A stretch of DNA of 64,000 nt from Betaproteobacteria bacterium (GTDB lineage Bacteria > Pseudomonadota > Gammaproteobacteria > Burkholderiales > Burkholderiaceae_D), in assembly GCA_025356395.1 (NCBI GenBank), contig JANXTA010000140.1:1-64000 (forward strand), written 5' to 3'. Shown piece after piece: positions 42,680 through 54,047 of the stretch. The translations under genes and the position numbers were made by a program. Numbering within the stretch: the stretch's first letter is position 1; each line of letters starts with the position of its first letter. The notes under the pieces are model-generated. The model worked only from the letters and a program-made list of their open reading frames with translations. It was not told the DNA's origin and did no database searches.

Positions 42680-43192
42680 ATGAAGTACCTGAGCGGCTAT
42701 CCGACCGAACTGCTGTCGCGCGTGCGCGAACTGATCGCCGCGAACCGGCTCGGCGATTCCTTGCGTGAGCGCTATCCGGTCCATCACGCCGTGCGCGACG
42801 ACCGTCTGCTGCACGACTACGTGGACGAGATCCGGGCGCGCTTCCTGCGCAATTCGGCACCGCTGGCCCGGGTGCAGTACGACTCGACGCTGCATGTCGT
42901 CCGGCACGCCCTCGGCACGCACACGACGATCTCGCGCGTACAGGGCAGCAAGCTCCGGACCAAGCGCGAGATCCGCGTCGCGAGCGTCTTCCGCCAAGCG
43001 CCCGAACCCTTCCTGCGGATGATCGTGGTCCATGAGCTCGCGCACACGAAGGAGCGCGAGCACGACAAGGCCTTCTACGCGCTGTGTGCGCACATGGAGC
43101 CGGCCTATCACCAGCTCGAGTTCGATGTGCGCCTGTGGCTGACGGCGCTGGAACTCGCCGCCTCGTCGGCCAGTGCGGTGACGATCCGATAG
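42680..43192 (+). CDS. ygjP: YgjP-like metallopeptidase (M48/WLM type)
   Basis: The 170-residue protein closely follows E. coli YgjP along its length, including FLRMIVVHELAHTKEREHDK with the HExxH zinc motif and the third-ligand region HDKAFYALCAHMEP. It is predicted to be a small cytoplasmic metalloprotease. The last 85 bp overlap the converging beta-lactamase gene on the other strand. Confidence 0.9.
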   Translation: MKYLSGYPTELLSRVRELIAANRLGDSLRERYPVHHAVRDDRLLHDYVDEIRARFLRNSAPLARVQYDSTLHVVRHALGTHTTISRVQGSKLRTKREIRVASVFRQAPEPFLRMIVVHELAHTKEREHDKAFYALCAHMEPAYHQLEFDVRLWLTALELAASSASAVTIR

Positions 43193-44310
43193 GCAGCAGC
43201 AACCCGCGCCTCGATGGGTAAGTTCCGGTTGGCCAGGATGACGATCCCGAGGCGCTTCGCCGGCACGAAGGCGACATAGGCACCGAAGCCGTTGGTCGAT
43301 CCCGTCTTGTTGATCCACGCCGCCTGCAGCGGTGGTCGGGGCGGCACGATCTCCGTGACCGGGGTCGCATCGAAGATCATCGATGGCCCGTTGCCTTCGA
43401 GCAACGTCTTCAGCGCGACCGGATACCGGTACTGCTCCCAGATCAGGTCCTGCGTCATCGGCCCGGCCTCGTAGTAGCCGGTGTGGGTGGCCGCGATCGC
43501 ACGCTGGAGCGCGTTGTCTTGCGGGCCGGGGTTCATGTTGGCGTCGACGAAGCGCAGCATGTCGGCGGCCGTCGACTTCACGCCGTAGGCCTCGAAGGCC
43601 AGCACCCCGCGTGTCAGGCGAACCGGGGCAGCGGTCTTAGCGTAGCCCTGCGCGTAGTTGGCCGCTCTCGCGGCGGACACGTCGTAGGTCGTGTCCCTCA
43701 TGTTTAGCGGCGAGAAGACGTCTCGATCCATCAGCGCGGCGAAGTCGCCGGTCATGCGGCGGCCCGTGATCAGACCGAGCATCCCGATGCCCGGATTCGA
43801 ATACGTGCGACGCGTGCCGCGCGCGTAGGCGGGTTTCCACGCCGCGAGGTACGCGATGAGCTCGCCGTCGTCGTGCACGCGATCCGGGACCTGCAACGGC
43901 AAGCCGCCGGGCGTGTGCGTAGCGAGGTCGCGCAAGCGCACATCGCCGAACGGACGGCCCCTCAGCGAAGGCATCGACTGGCCCACCGTGTCGGATAGCG
44001 ACAGCGCACCGTTCGTCTCGGCGAAAGCCGCGAGCGTCGCGGTGAACGTCTTGCTGATCGATCCGATCTCGAACAGCGTGTCGCGCGTGACGGGCTTCCC
44101 GGTTTCCCTGGACGCCACCCCGTAGTCGAACACCTCGGTCCGGCCCGCGATGGTGATGCCGACGGCCATTCCCGCGATGTCGTACTGCGCCATCAGCGGC
44201 CGGATCGCCGCGTCCACCGCACGCTCGATCCGCTGGTGGGTGTCGTTCGCTGCATGGGCGATCGATGCGGTCGCGCCCAGGGCCAGAAGGATCGTCGCGA
44301 CGGATGTCAT
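43108..44310 (-). CDS. ampC: class C (AmpC-type) beta-lactamase
   Basis: This is an exported serine beta-lactamase. A signal peptide ends near A20 (GATASIAHA). The class C active-site set is complete: S84-I-S-K87, Y170-S-N172 and K335-T-G337, the last in NKTGSTNGFGAYVAFVP, which is strongly AmpC-like. The usual end falls near residue 380 (AAYRIVTAL). Here about 20 extra residues (ADEAASSSAVSHRRTSNSSW) extend into ygjP on the other strand, so the original stop seems lost. No ampR regulator lies beside it. It follows the broken M28 gene by 56 bp at the end of the guaB-guaA operon. Confidence 0.9.
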   Translation of the reverse strand: MTSVATILLALGATASIAHAANDTHQRIERAVDAAIRPLMAQYDIAGMAVGITIAGRTEVFDYGVASRETGKPVTRDTLFEIGSISKTFTATLAAFAETNGALSLSDTVGQSMPSLRGRPFGDVRLRDLATHTPGGLPLQVPDRVHDDGELIAYLAAWKPAYARGTRRTYSNPGIGMLGLITGRRMTGDFAALMDRDVFSPLNMRDTTYDVSAARAANYAQGYAKTAAPVRLTRGVLAFEAYGVKSTAADMLRFVDANMNPGPQDNALQRAIAATHTGYYEAGPMTQDLIWEQYRYPVALKTLLEGNGPSMIFDATPVTEIVPPRPPLQAAWINKTGSTNGFGAYVAFVPAKRLGIVILANRNLPIEARVAAAYRIVTALADEAASSSAVSHRRTSNSSW

Positions 44311-44366
44311 GACCTTCGATCGCAGGACACGGACGCACACATCGGGACGTCGCCAGCCTTCATGCG

Positions 44367-45886
44367 TCACGGGACCTTCGGCCTCAGCGTGCTGTCGACC
44401 TTCCACGAAGGTGCTGACTGTTGATCGGCGACCCGGATCACCAGGCTGCGGAAGAAGCGGTTGAAGTCAGCGGCGGCTTTCCAGTCCATCCGTTGGTCCA
44501 GGTCGTCCTGGGGCTTGTGATAGCCGGTCCTGTACCACTGTCGATAGATGCGCTCGCTCTCGGTCCCTGGTCGATAGCCGAAGACGAAAGCCGTGGCCGG
44601 GATGCCGGCCTGCAGGAAGTTCCACTAATTGGATCGGCGCAGCAGGTTGCGTTCCCGCTCAGGGTCGCGCTGGACCGCGATGCCCATCGCGCCGCCCACT
44701 AAGCGCACGTCGTCGCCGAGGGTGGTGTCGTCCAGCGCGTGGACCGTCAGCAGATCGAGCGGGAAGATCGGCCGTAACTGATCGAGGTTGATGTTGGCCG
44801 CGATGCGCTGCAGCGGTACCGTCGGATGCGCCACGAACCAGGCCGAGCCCAGCAGTCCTTTCTCTTCGCCGGTCCAGGCGATGAACAGGACAGGCCGGCG
44901 ATAGCCGTTGCCGTGCCGCTGTTCGGCGAGACGGATCAGCAGCGCGACGTAGGCCGCATCATGGAGCGTACCGTTATAGAGCCTGTCTCCGTTCACCGGC
45001 GTGCCGTACCCGTAGCCGTCGAGATGCGCCGACAGGACAATCGCCTGCTCGCCTATCGATGCATCGCTGCCGGGCAGCAGCCCGATGACGTTGGGCGAGA
45101 CGATCTGCCTTCGCTTCAGCGTGAACACCGCGTGGAAAGGATCGGCGAGGTCGAAGCTCGGCAGCGGCGCGCCCTGGCTGCCATCGGCAATCAATGCCGC
45201 GGCCTGGTGCGCGTCGTGTCCCAGCACCTTCTTCAACGCATCCGCGTTGAGCGTGACCCGAACGAACGAATCGGCGTCGCGCTTGGTACCCGCGAGCAGC
45301 ACGCTGCGCGCGTAGGCGAAGGGCCAGCGTGGCGGTTCGACGGTGAAGCCGGGGTCCGCGATCGAGAGGATTCCGATCCCGCCGGCCGCCTTGACCGCTG
45401 CCTCTCGATCCGCCCCGTCGGTCAACTCGCGTCGTCGCGTGACGTGACAGATGACGAGTTTGTCGCGCACATCGCCGATCGCCTCGGGTCCACAGTAACC
45501 GCGATAGGCGAGCGGCGCATCGATCGTGGTCGGCATCGACTCGCTCGGCGTCATCGCGAAGTCTTGCAGCAGCACGAGACGACGAGTACCCACGGCGACC
45601 ACCGCGCGATCGAGGCGGATCTCGTTCATCGGCACGTTCTGGAACCATGTACCGCGCTCGCCCATCGGGACCAGAGCGGCCGACCTGAAGCGGTCGGCGA
45701 CCTGTTGCGCGGCGGGGTCGTAACCCGGCGAGCCGGTATCGCGGCCTTCCATCGCGTCGTTCGACAGTTCGGCCGTGATCGCCCACCAGTCACGGGTCTC
45801 CGGATCCTCGGGGCGCGGCGACGCGACGGACAACGGAGCGCCGCACAAAATTAGGACGACGAAAGGGATCGAAGCGATGCAGTTTG

Positions 45887-45890
<4 letters not shown>
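44367..45890 (-). pseudogene. M28-family metallopeptidase interrupted by TAG
   Basis: A signal peptide ([20 protein letters not shown]) precedes an M28 aminopeptidase-like body with a PA-domain-like insert, LSAHLDGYG, FIAWTGEEKGLLGS and NINLDQLRP. A TAG at 44625-44627 follows RRSN. The same frame then continues WNFLQAGIPATAFVFGY and YHKPQDDLD, which holds the last metal-ligand His, to a TGA at 44367-44369. The bridging-Asp segment, usually like GAxDNASG, reads GTLHDAAY, so a key Asp has become His. The start overlaps the guaA stop (ATGA). Both the stop and the lost ligand argue for an inactive enzyme. Confidence 0.82.
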
Positions 45891-47521
<1,631 letters not shown>

Positions 47522-47523
47522 GG

Positions 47524-48804
47524 TCAGGTCGGTGAGGGGCTGGCTTCGCGCAGCGGCGAAGGCGGCTGATCGGTCGGCCGCTTGCGGAAATGGATGATCG
47601 CGACGGCGAGCGACGCGGCTTGCAGCAGCGTGCTCGCAAAGAACGGCGCGCCTACGCGCCAGTCGTCGGTGGGCAGGTGGCTCACGGCGGCGAGCAGCGG
47701 CGCGCCGATCAGCGGGGCGATCACCAGCATGATGCTCGACACCGAGTTCAGCGATCCCATCGTGATGCCCTGCGAACGTTCGTCGACGTTCTTCGAGATC
47801 AGGCCTTGCAGGGCCGGTCCTGCGGCGAAGCCGAGGATGTTGGCGACGATCACGGCGTACATCATCCAGCTCTGCGTCACGAGCCCGTAGAACAGGAACG
47901 CCAGCACGCCCGACGCAAGCCCGGCGACCACGATCCAGTGTTCGCCGAAGCGCTTCAGCAACATCCCCAGCAGCGCGCCCTGCACGAGGGCCGTGACCGC
48001 GCCGACCGCGAACAGCGAGAGGCCGTTGTCGCGCGGCGTCCAGCCGAACCGGAAGGTCGTATAGAGCACCCAGGTCGAATGCAGGATGAACTGCGCGAGG
48101 ACCGTCAGCGCGTAGACCCACACGAGGCCGCCCACGCCGCGCAACTGCACGAGGCCTCTCAGGGCCGAGAACGGATTGGCCCGAGCCAGCGTGAACGGCG
48201 CGCGGCGATCGGCGGGCAGTGACTCGGGCAGCACGAAGAAACCGTAGACGACGTTGGTCAGAGACAGCGCGGCCGCCACGTAGAACGGCAGCCGGATGTC
48301 GTGCGCTCCGAGCAGACCGCCGATCACCGGACCGATGATGAATCCGATGCCGAAGGCCGCGCCGATCATGCCCATCGCCTTGCCACGCGTCTCGGGCGGG
48401 GTGACGTCGGCGATGTATGCGCTCGCGACCGAGAAGTTGGCGGCCGTGGCACCACCGATCACGCGAACCGCCAACAACCACCATAGCGACGGCGCGAGCG
48501 CCATCAGCAGAAAGTCGAGGCCGAGACCGGTGATGGCGAACAGCATCACGGGCCGTCGACCGTAGCGATCGGACAGCGCGCCGAGCAGCGGCGCACAGGC
48601 GAATTGCATCACGCCGTAGACCACCGACATGACGCCGTACCAGTAGGCCTGCGCATCGCGAGCGAGAGCGAACTCGCCAACCAGCGCCGGCAGCACAGGA
48701 ATGACGAGTCCGAAGCCGAGCACATCGAGCAGCACGCAGACCAGGATGAACGGGACCGCGGCCTTTCGCGAAGCGCCGATCGCCGGCGCCGGCACCCCGT
48801 TCAC
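47524..48804 (-). CDS. MFS transporter, TetA-like, embedded between guaB and guaA
   Basis: This 426-residue, 12-segment major facilitator protein is of the drug:H+ antiporter-1/TetA type. It has the loop motif [14 protein letters not shown] and the antiporter stretch [13 protein letters not shown]. The GTG at 48804 shares bases with the guaB stop (GTGA), and its own stop is two bases before guaA, so it is translated with the guanine nucleotide genes. It should export a small molecule. Purine-like or inhibitor export is an inference from position only. Confidence 0.88.
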   Translation of the reverse strand: MNGVPAPAIGASRKAAVPFILVCVLLDVLGFGLVIPVLPALVGEFALARDAQAYWYGVMSVVYGVMQFACAPLLGALSDRYGRRPVMLFAITGLGLDFLLMALAPSLWWLLAVRVIGGATAANFSVASAYIADVTPPETRGKAMGMIGAAFGIGFIIGPVIGGLLGAHDIRLPFYVAAALSLTNVVYGFFVLPESLPADRRAPFTLARANPFSALRGLVQLRGVGGLVWVYALTVLAQFILHSTWVLYTTFRFGWTPRDNGLSLFAVGAVTALVQGALLGMLLKRFGEHWIVVAGLASGVLAFLFYGLVTQSWMMYAVIVANILGFAAGPALQGLISKNVDERSQGITMGSLNSVSSIMLVIAPLIGAPLLAAVSHLPTDDWRVGAPFFASTLLQAASLAVAIIHFRKRPTDQPPSPLREASPSPT

Positions 48805-50261
48805 TCGACCCGGTAGTTCGGCGCTTCCTTGACGATCTGCACGTCGTGGACGTGCGACTCGCGGATGCCGGCGGTGGTGATCTCGACGAACTCCGCGTTG
48901 TTGCGCAGATCCTCGATGGTGGTGCAGCCGCAATAGCCCATGCTCTGGCGCAGACCGCCCACGAGCTGGAACAGGATGGCCGCGACCGAGCCCTTGTACG
49001 GGACCCGACCTTCGATGCCTTCGGGCACGAACTTGTCGATGTTGTTGCCCGGGTCCTGAAAGTAGCGGTCGGCCGAGCCTTCGCTCATGGCACCCACGGA
49101 GCCCATGCCGCGGTACTCCTTGTACGAGCGGCCCTGGAACAGGATGACCTCGCCGGGCGCCTCCTCGGTGCCGGCGAACATGCTGCCCATCATCACGGTG
49201 GACGCGCCCGCCGCGATCGCCTTGGAGATGTCGCCCGAGTAGCGGATGCCGCCATCGGCGATGACCGGGATGCCGCTGCCTTCGAGCGCCTTGGCCACGT
49301 TGTCGATCGCGGTGATCTGCGGCACGCCGACGCCCGCGACGATGCGCGTGGTGCAGATCGAGCCCGGGCCGATGCCGACCTTGACGCCATCGGCGCCGTG
49401 ATCCGCGAGCGCCTTCGCGGCCGCACCGGTGGCGATGTTGCCGCCGATCACCTGGATGTTCGGATACAGGGTCTTGATCGCCTTGACCTTCAGCAGGACG
49501 TTGCGGCTGTGACCGTGCGCGGTGTCGATGACGAAGACGTCGACACCCGCCGCGGCTAGCAACTCGGCGCGCTCGTCGGTGTCTTCCCCGATGCCGAGGC
49601 CCGCGCCCACGCGCAGCTTGCCCTGGTCGTCCTTGGAGGCATGCGGATGTTCGACCGCCTTCTGGATGTCCTTGACCGTGATCAGGCCGCGCAGCTCGAA
49701 GTCGTCGTTGACGACAACCACGCGCTCGAGACGGTGCCGGTTCATCAGGCGCTTGGCCTCTTCGAGCGTGGCGCCTTCCTTGACGGTGACGAGCTTCTCG
49801 CGCGGCGTCATCTTCTCGCGCACCTCGGCATCGAGCTCTTCCTCGAAGCGCAGGTCGCGGTTGGTGATGATGCCGACCACCTTGCGACCCTCCACGACCG
49901 GGAAGCCCGAGATGCCGTGCTGATGGGTCAGCGCGATCACGTCGGAGATCTTCATCGACGGCGGGATGGTGATCGGGTCGCGCAGCACGCCCGATTCGTA
50001 GCGCTTGACGCGGGAGACTTCGCGCGCCTGGTCCTTCGGCGGCATGTTCTTGTGGATGATCCCGATGCCGCCCTCCTGGGCCATCGCGATTGCCAGGCGT
50101 GCTTCGGTGACGGTATCCATCGCCGCGGAAACCAGTGGGATGTTCAGCGTGATCCCGCGGGTGAGGCGGGTGGTGAGGTCGGTGTCGCGGGGGAGGATGG
50201 CCGAGTAGGCCGGTACGAGGAGGACGTCGTCGAACGTCAGGGCTTTTTGACTCAAACGCAT
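48801..50261 (-). CDS. guaB: inosine-5'-monophosphate dehydrogenase
   Basis: GuaB oxidises IMP to XMP, the rate-limiting step to guanine nucleotides. The 486 residues contain the (beta/alpha)8 barrel split by two CBS domains (about 95-205). The catalytic Cys loop is [15 protein letters not shown], with GGIRYSGDI and the flap [17 protein letters not shown]. The ATG at 50261 has an AAGGGA site nearby and a TATAAT element 26 bases upstream. It is the first gene of the guaB-MFS-guaA operon. Confidence 0.97.
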   Translation of the reverse strand: MRLSQKALTFDDVLLVPAYSAILPRDTDLTTRLTRGITLNIPLVSAAMDTVTEARLAIAMAQEGGIGIIHKNMPPKDQAREVSRVKRYESGVLRDPITIPPSMKISDVIALTHQHGISGFPVVEGRKVVGIITNRDLRFEEELDAEVREKMTPREKLVTVKEGATLEEAKRLMNRHRLERVVVVNDDFELRGLITVKDIQKAVEHPHASKDDQGKLRVGAGLGIGEDTDERAELLAAAGVDVFVIDTAHGHSRNVLLKVKAIKTLYPNIQVIGGNIATGAAAKALADHGADGVKVGIGPGSICTTRIVAGVGVPQITAIDNVAKALEGSGIPVIADGGIRYSGDISKAIAAGASTVMMGSMFAGTEEAPGEVILFQGRSYKEYRGMGSVGAMSEGSADRYFQDPGNNIDKFVPEGIEGRVPYKGSVAAILFQLVGGLRQSMGYCGCTTIEDLRNNAEFVEITTAGIRESHVHDVQIVKEAPNYRVE

Positions 50262-50286
50262 TGCAATCCCTTTTTTCCAAAACGGA

Positions 50287-50292
50287 ATTATA
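50287..50292 (-). promoter_or_regulatory. candidate guaB -10 element (TATAAT)
   Basis: The minus strand reads a perfect TATAAT preceded directly by TG, 25 bases upstream of the guaB ATG. No convincing -35 hexamer is found at 16-18 bp. The leader would be about 20 bases long. Confidence 0.45.
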
Positions 50293-50445
50293 CAGAAGGC
50301 ATTTCCATCTCTTGCGCGTCGCGGATCGCCTTCGACCGTTCATCGGCCCGTCGCGTCTCCCCACCGGCTCGGTCCGCAATCGGCGTTGACGCTCCGCGCA
50401 ACTCTGACGTAACGTCTCACGAACCGCTGCCCACATCGATCGAAG

Positions 50446-50943
50446 ATGCTCGGACGTCACGCTTCCAAAGCCCTGTTACTAACCGCGCTGCTGTCGTCCC
50501 TGGCCGCGTCGTCGGCGTACGCCCAGTGGATGTGGAAGGACGAACAGGGGCACGTCGTCGCGAGCGACATGCCGCCGCCCAGCGGCACGCCGCAGTCGCG
50601 GATCATCAAGGAGCCGCGCCCGCGCAGCGCTGCGCCCGCAGCGCTTCAGGAAAGGGAGGCGGCCAAGGCCGACGCGCCGAAGTCGCTCGCCGATCGTGAT
50701 CTCGACGCGAAGCAACACGACAAGGAAGCCGCCGAAGCCGCCAGGAAGGCCGACGACGACGCCACGAAGGCCAAGGCCATGCATGAGAACTGCGCGGCGG
50801 TCCGCGGCAACCTCGCGGCGTTGCAGGCCGGCGGACGCGCCGCGCGCTTCAACGAGAAGGGCGAACGGATCTACCTCGACGACGCCCAACGGGGGAGCGA
50901 GATCCAGAAGTCCCAGGGGCAGATCGCCCAATACTGCAAGTAA
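50446..50943 (+). CDS. DUF4124 domain-containing exported protein
   Basis: The 165-residue protein has a Sec signal peptide (cleavage near ASSAYA at 21-26) and the DUF4124 start QWMWKDEQGHVVASDMPPP. A charged coiled-coil-prone stretch rich in Lys, Ala, Asp and Glu (about 65-110) and a short C-terminal domain ending IAQYCK follow. Function is unknown. It is divergent from guaB, a neighbourhood often kept in Burkholderiales, and converges on rnfH. Confidence 0.8.
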   Translation: MLGRHASKALLLTALLSSLAASSAYAQWMWKDEQGHVVASDMPPPSGTPQSRIIKEPRPRSAAPAALQEREAAKADAPKSLADRDLDAKQHDKEAAEAARKADDDATKAKAMHENCAAVRGNLAALQAGGRAARFNEKGERIYLDDAQRGSEIQKSQGQIAQYCK

Positions 50944-50967
50944 GGCGCGCCTCCAGCCCTCAGCGCC

Positions 50968-51243
50968 CTACTGCCTCGGCGCCTTGTGCGCCCGAAGTCG
51001 ACGCGCCTCCATCGGAGCGATCGTCAGCGGCCTGAGAATTTCCACGCGGTCCCCGTCGTGCAGCAGCGCATCCGGCGTCGCCCTCCGACCGAAGATCGCG
51101 AACGTCAAGCCGCTGCGGTCCAGCCGCAGCAGAGTTTCGATGTCGCTGTGCCTGAGTGCATCTTCCAGCGTGGCTCCCGCTTCGACCTGCACCGTGAGCC
51201 GCGTCGCGCTCGCCGCGAGGGCATAGCAGACCTCGACCTTCAC
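50968..51243 (-). CDS. rnfH: RnfH family ubiquitin-like protein
   Basis: The 91-residue RnfH protein (UPF0125) has a beta-grasp fold: VKVEVCYALAASATRLTVQV, then FAIFGRRATPDALLHDGDRV and EILRPLTIAPMEARR. The GTG at 51243 overlaps the ratA stop (GTGA), reproducing the ratA-rnfH (ratAB) arrangement of many Proteobacteria. Confidence 0.9.
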   Translation of the reverse strand: MKVEVCYALAASATRLTVQVEAGATLEDALRHSDIETLLRLDRSGLTFAIFGRRATPDALLHDGDRVEILRPLTIAPMEARRLRAHKAPRQ

Positions 51244-51680
51244 GGAACCCAGCTGGCCACGTCGTCGGCACGCTTCACGAAGCTGTCGACCATCGTCGTG
51301 GCAATCTGGTGGAAGACCGGACCGACTAGCGTCTGCAACAGGAAATTGTCGAAGTCGTAGTTGAGCGCGAGCTCTACCTTGCAGGCATCGTCGGCGAGCG
51401 CCGTGAAACGCCAGTTGCCGTCGAGGGCCGAGAACGGTCCTTTCACGAGCTGCAGATCGATGCGATCGGGCGCCTGCTGGTCGTTGATTGTCGTGAAGCT
51501 CCGAGTCAGGCCGTGGAAGGCGATGTCGACTTCGGCCGTGACCTTCTGGCCGTCGCGGGACAGCACGCGCGAGCCGCTGCACCACGGCAGGAATTGGGGA
51601 TAGGCCTCGATGTCGGCGACGAGCGCGAACATGCTCGAAGCGCTATGACGGACTAGGACGGATTTCTTGATGGATGCCAT
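51240..51680 (-). CDS. ratA: RatA family START-like protein (ribosome-association/ubiquinone-binding)
   Basis: This 146-residue START/polyketide-cyclase-like protein of the RatA/Coq10 family begins ASIKKSVLVRHSASSMFALV and has YPQFLPWCSGSRVL. E. coli RatA was described as a toxin blocking 70S formation, while relatives bind ubiquinone; either role is possible. The ATG at 51680 is preferred over longer non-homologous options. It is divergent to smpB, the conserved arrangement. Confidence 0.9.
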   Translation of the reverse strand: MASIKKSVLVRHSASSMFALVADIEAYPQFLPWCSGSRVLSRDGQKVTAEVDIAFHGLTRSFTTINDQQAPDRIDLQLVKGPFSALDGNWRFTALADDACKVELALNYDFDNFLLQTLVGPVFHQIATTMVDSFVKRADDVASWVP

Positions 51681-51784
51681 GCGAATGCGGGTTAGAGCGG
51701 TTCCACTAGAATGCGCGACTGCGCGACGGGACCGACCTGGAGGAGCGCCGATTCTACCGAAGGGACCGCGCAAGTCTTTGCACC

Positions 51785-52228
51785 ATGGGCATCGTCGACA
51801 ACAAGAAGGCCTTCCACGAATACTTCGTCGAGGACCGCTACGAAGCGGGACTCGTGTTGCAGGGCTGGGAAGCGAAGGCCATCCGCGCCGGGCGCGCGAA
51901 CATCAAGGAAGCCTACGTCCTGGTGCGCGGTGCCGAGGTGTTCCTATTCGGCGCGCACATCTCGCCGCTGATCAGCACCTCGACGCACATGATTCCGGAC
52001 CCGGTCAGGACGCGGAAGCTGCTGTTGCATGCCGAAGAGATCAAGAAGCTGATCGGCAAGGTCGAGCGCGCGGGCTACACGCTGGTGCCAATCAACCTGC
52101 ACTACAAGGGTGGCCGCATCAAGCTCGAGGTGGGCTTGGCCAAAGGAAAGAAGCTGCACGACAAGCGCCAGACCGAGAAGGACAAGGACTGGAAGCGTGA
52201 GCAGCAGCGGCTAATGAAGACGCGGTGA
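51785..52228 (+). CDS. smpB: SsrA-binding protein SmpB
   Basis: SmpB carries tmRNA to stalled ribosomes in trans-translation. The 147 residues show the family pattern: [39 protein letters not shown] and a basic C-terminal tail [18 protein letters not shown] that reaches the decoding centre. The tmRNA gene itself is not in the window. Confidence 0.95.
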   Translation: MGIVDNKKAFHEYFVEDRYEAGLVLQGWEAKAIRAGRANIKEAYVLVRGAEVFLFGAHISPLISTSTHMIPDPVRTRKLLLHAEEIKKLIGKVERAGYTLVPINLHYKGGRIKLEVGLAKGKKLHDKRQTEKDKDWKREQQRLMKTR

Positions 52229-52274
52229 GCCGTCCTTTGCGTGGCGCAAATGCATGTGCGTCGATCCCTCAACC

Positions 52275-52703
52275 CTACGGGTCGATCACCCGCAAGGCAG
52301 AGAATTTCCGGAAGTCGCGGTCGTGGGTATATAGCTGAACGACCCCGTGCTGGAGCAATACTGCGGCGAGGTGCGCATCCGGCACGAGATTGCCGCGCGT
52401 CGGCACCTCGTCGGTCAGTCGACGATAGATGTCCAAGAAGCCGTCTTCCTCGCCGATGACCCGGCACATCGGCGAGGACACGAGCGCCTCGACGTTACGG
52501 ATGGCATCTGCGTGGGATAGGGGTCGATGGAAGATCGCCGGGTGCGTCGACATCCGCACGTAGTTCATCAAGGTGAGCCAGGCCAGACAGAACATCTCGC
52601 CTCCCGTGGCACACGAATTGAGGAAGCTTGCGGCTTTGTCGTGTTGCGGACTATTCGTATCCGACGCATACAGCAGAATGTTCACGTGGATGCCGAAACT
52701 CAT
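52275..52703 (-). CDS. VapC-like PIN-domain protein with first catalytic Asp replaced
   Basis: The 142-residue PIN protein pairs with an antitoxin-like gene by ATGA overlap. The first active-site Asp, seen as DVN in the window's other VapC, is His here (FGIHVNILLYASD, H6); GAC to CAC would do it. The later acidic residues (LVPDAHLAA, THDRDF) remain. A PIN RNase lacking this Asp is expected to be inactive, so this toxin is probably neutralised. Confidence 0.75.
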   Translation of the reverse strand: MSFGIHVNILLYASDTNSPQHDKAASFLNSCATGGEMFCLAWLTLMNYVRMSTHPAIFHRPLSHADAIRNVEALVSSPMCRVIGEEDGFLDIYRRLTDEVPTRGNLVPDAHLAAVLLQHGVVQLYTHDRDFRKFSALRVIDP

Positions 52704-52939
52704 CGACGGTGCTTGTTCATGGCGTCGAGTACCGCGTCCTTGTCACGGAGATCGAGCTTCGCAGTCATGGGCGCCGCAACCCACTGAAACTCGGGCTGCA
52801 GCTTCTCCGAGCCCTGCGTTTCGGCCAGCGATCGGGCTAGCAGGTCGGAGACCAGCCGTCCCAGCGAGTGACCGGTCTTCCGCTGGAGTCGCTTGACCTG
52901 CTTCAGGACGGGATCGGCGATGTCGATGGTGATTCGCAG
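52700..52939 (-). pseudogene. VapB-like antitoxin without a standard start codon
   Basis: The frame encodes LRITIDIADPVLKQVKRLQR, then KTGHSLGRLVSDLLARSLAE, ending DKDAVLDAMNKHRR. This is a recognisable antitoxin N-terminus and a normal length of 79 residues. At the position of the expected ATG there is CTG (52937-52939), and an in-frame TAA lies only five codons further upstream. No ATG, GTG or TTG occurs until far inside the protein. Initiation would need the rare CTG, so the gene is probably off or weakly expressed. Confidence 0.55.
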
Positions 52940-52998
52940 GATGCGTGATGTTTAGCGGCACGGTATCTGATGTCAAAGGGTTTGCAGAAGCGTCCCGA

Positions 52999-53991
52999 TC
53001 AGCCCCCGCTGCTCTCCGTCGCCGCTTCCTTCCACGACGCGCGGGTCGCAGCGAAACTCGCCTGTACGGTCGCGCCGGCCACGATCGGGGGAAACTCGGT
53101 GTCGCTTCGGCCGGTCAGTGCGCGCGGATCGACCACGGTCCGAAGACTCGGGTGCATGAACAGCGGAATCGAATAGCGGTCCCGCCCCGACGAGTTGATG
53201 ACCTGGTGCAGAGCCGCGTTGTAGCGCCCGCCCGTCCAGTGCCGCAGCATCTTGCCGACGTTGACGACCACCGCGTCGGGATTCGGCACCACCGGGATCC
53301 ACGCACCCTCACGTCCCATCACCTGCAGACCGCTGTTGCGATCCTGCAGCAGCAGCGTGATCAGGCTCTCGTCGTGATGCGCGAAGACACCTTCGTCGGC
53401 CACGTGCGAGACGGTCTCGTGTGGCGGGTAATGATTGATGCGCATGTGCGAATACGTGTCCACCAGCGCGTGCTCGAAGAAGCGCGAGTCGGCCCCGAGA
53501 TGCAGCGCCATCGCACCCAGGAGGTCGCGACCGAGATCGAACATCGCTCCGTAGAGCGCTTCGAACCGATCGCGGAAGTGGGCGACCGGCGGCCACGGTG
53601 TCGGCGCGTAGAACGCCTCACCGACGAGCGTCGGATCGGCGGGCGGGATCGGATGCCCCATCGTGTAGCCCTCCTGCGCACTCGGCTTGCCGTCGTCCCG
53701 CAGGTTGTCGAACATCGGCTGATAGCCCCGGTCCGAACCGGTCTCCTGCATCGTCCGCTTGAAGGCCTCCGGCAGCTCGAAGAAGGCCCGGCCCGCCTCA
53801 AAGCCGCCCTGCAGGACCGCAGGCGCGATGCCGTGGCCGACGATCAGGACGAAGCCGTACACCTCCGCGGCACGGCCGAGGGCCGAGACCAGCGCGGCGC
53901 GCTCAGCGTCCGTGCCGTCGCGACAGGCGGCGAAATCGATCGTGGGGATGCGTTCATCGGGCATCGGCGAGGAGGTCATGGCTTGGTGCAC
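52999..53991 (-). CDS. 2-oxoglutarate/Fe(II)-dependent dioxygenase, isopenicillin N synthase family
   Basis: The 330-residue protein has the N-terminal DIOX_N region IPTIDFAACRDG and GFVLIVGHGI. The catalytic core has the iron ligands H and D in FAHHDESLI and the distal His in AALHQVINSS. The 2-oxoglutarate-type Arg-x-Ser lies in RDRYSIPLFM. The substrate is unknown; relatives oxidise diverse small molecules and include ethylene-forming and flavonoid enzymes. The start may be 53991 or the in-frame ATG at 53979. It is a single gene between the second VapBC and the stomatin gene. Confidence 0.87.
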   Translation of the reverse strand: MHQAMTSSPMPDERIPTIDFAACRDGTDAERAALVSALGRAAEVYGFVLIVGHGIAPAVLQGGFEAGRAFFELPEAFKRTMQETGSDRGYQPMFDNLRDDGKPSAQEGYTMGHPIPPADPTLVGEAFYAPTPWPPVAHFRDRFEALYGAMFDLGRDLLGAMALHLGADSRFFEHALVDTYSHMRINHYPPHETVSHVADEGVFAHHDESLITLLLQDRNSGLQVMGREGAWIPVVPNPDAVVVNVGKMLRHWTGGRYNAALHQVINSSGRDRYSIPLFMHPSLRTVVDPRALTGRSDTEFPPIVAGATVQASFAATRASWKEAATESSGG

Positions 53992-54047
53992 GGTCGTGGG
54001 AAAAGGACAGGAGTAGCAAGTTCCACGCCGCCTCGACGCTCCCTCGG

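Noticed and set aside
43108-44310. Serine hydrolase as esterase or DD-peptidase rather than beta-lactamase
   Set aside because: The KTGSTNGFGAYVAF segment and the SxSK and YSN motifs together are characteristic of class C beta-lactamases.
47524-50460. Apparent 978-residue MFS fusion protein
   Set aside because: The first half is guaB read out of frame. The GTGA overlap at 48801-48804 gives the true MFS start.
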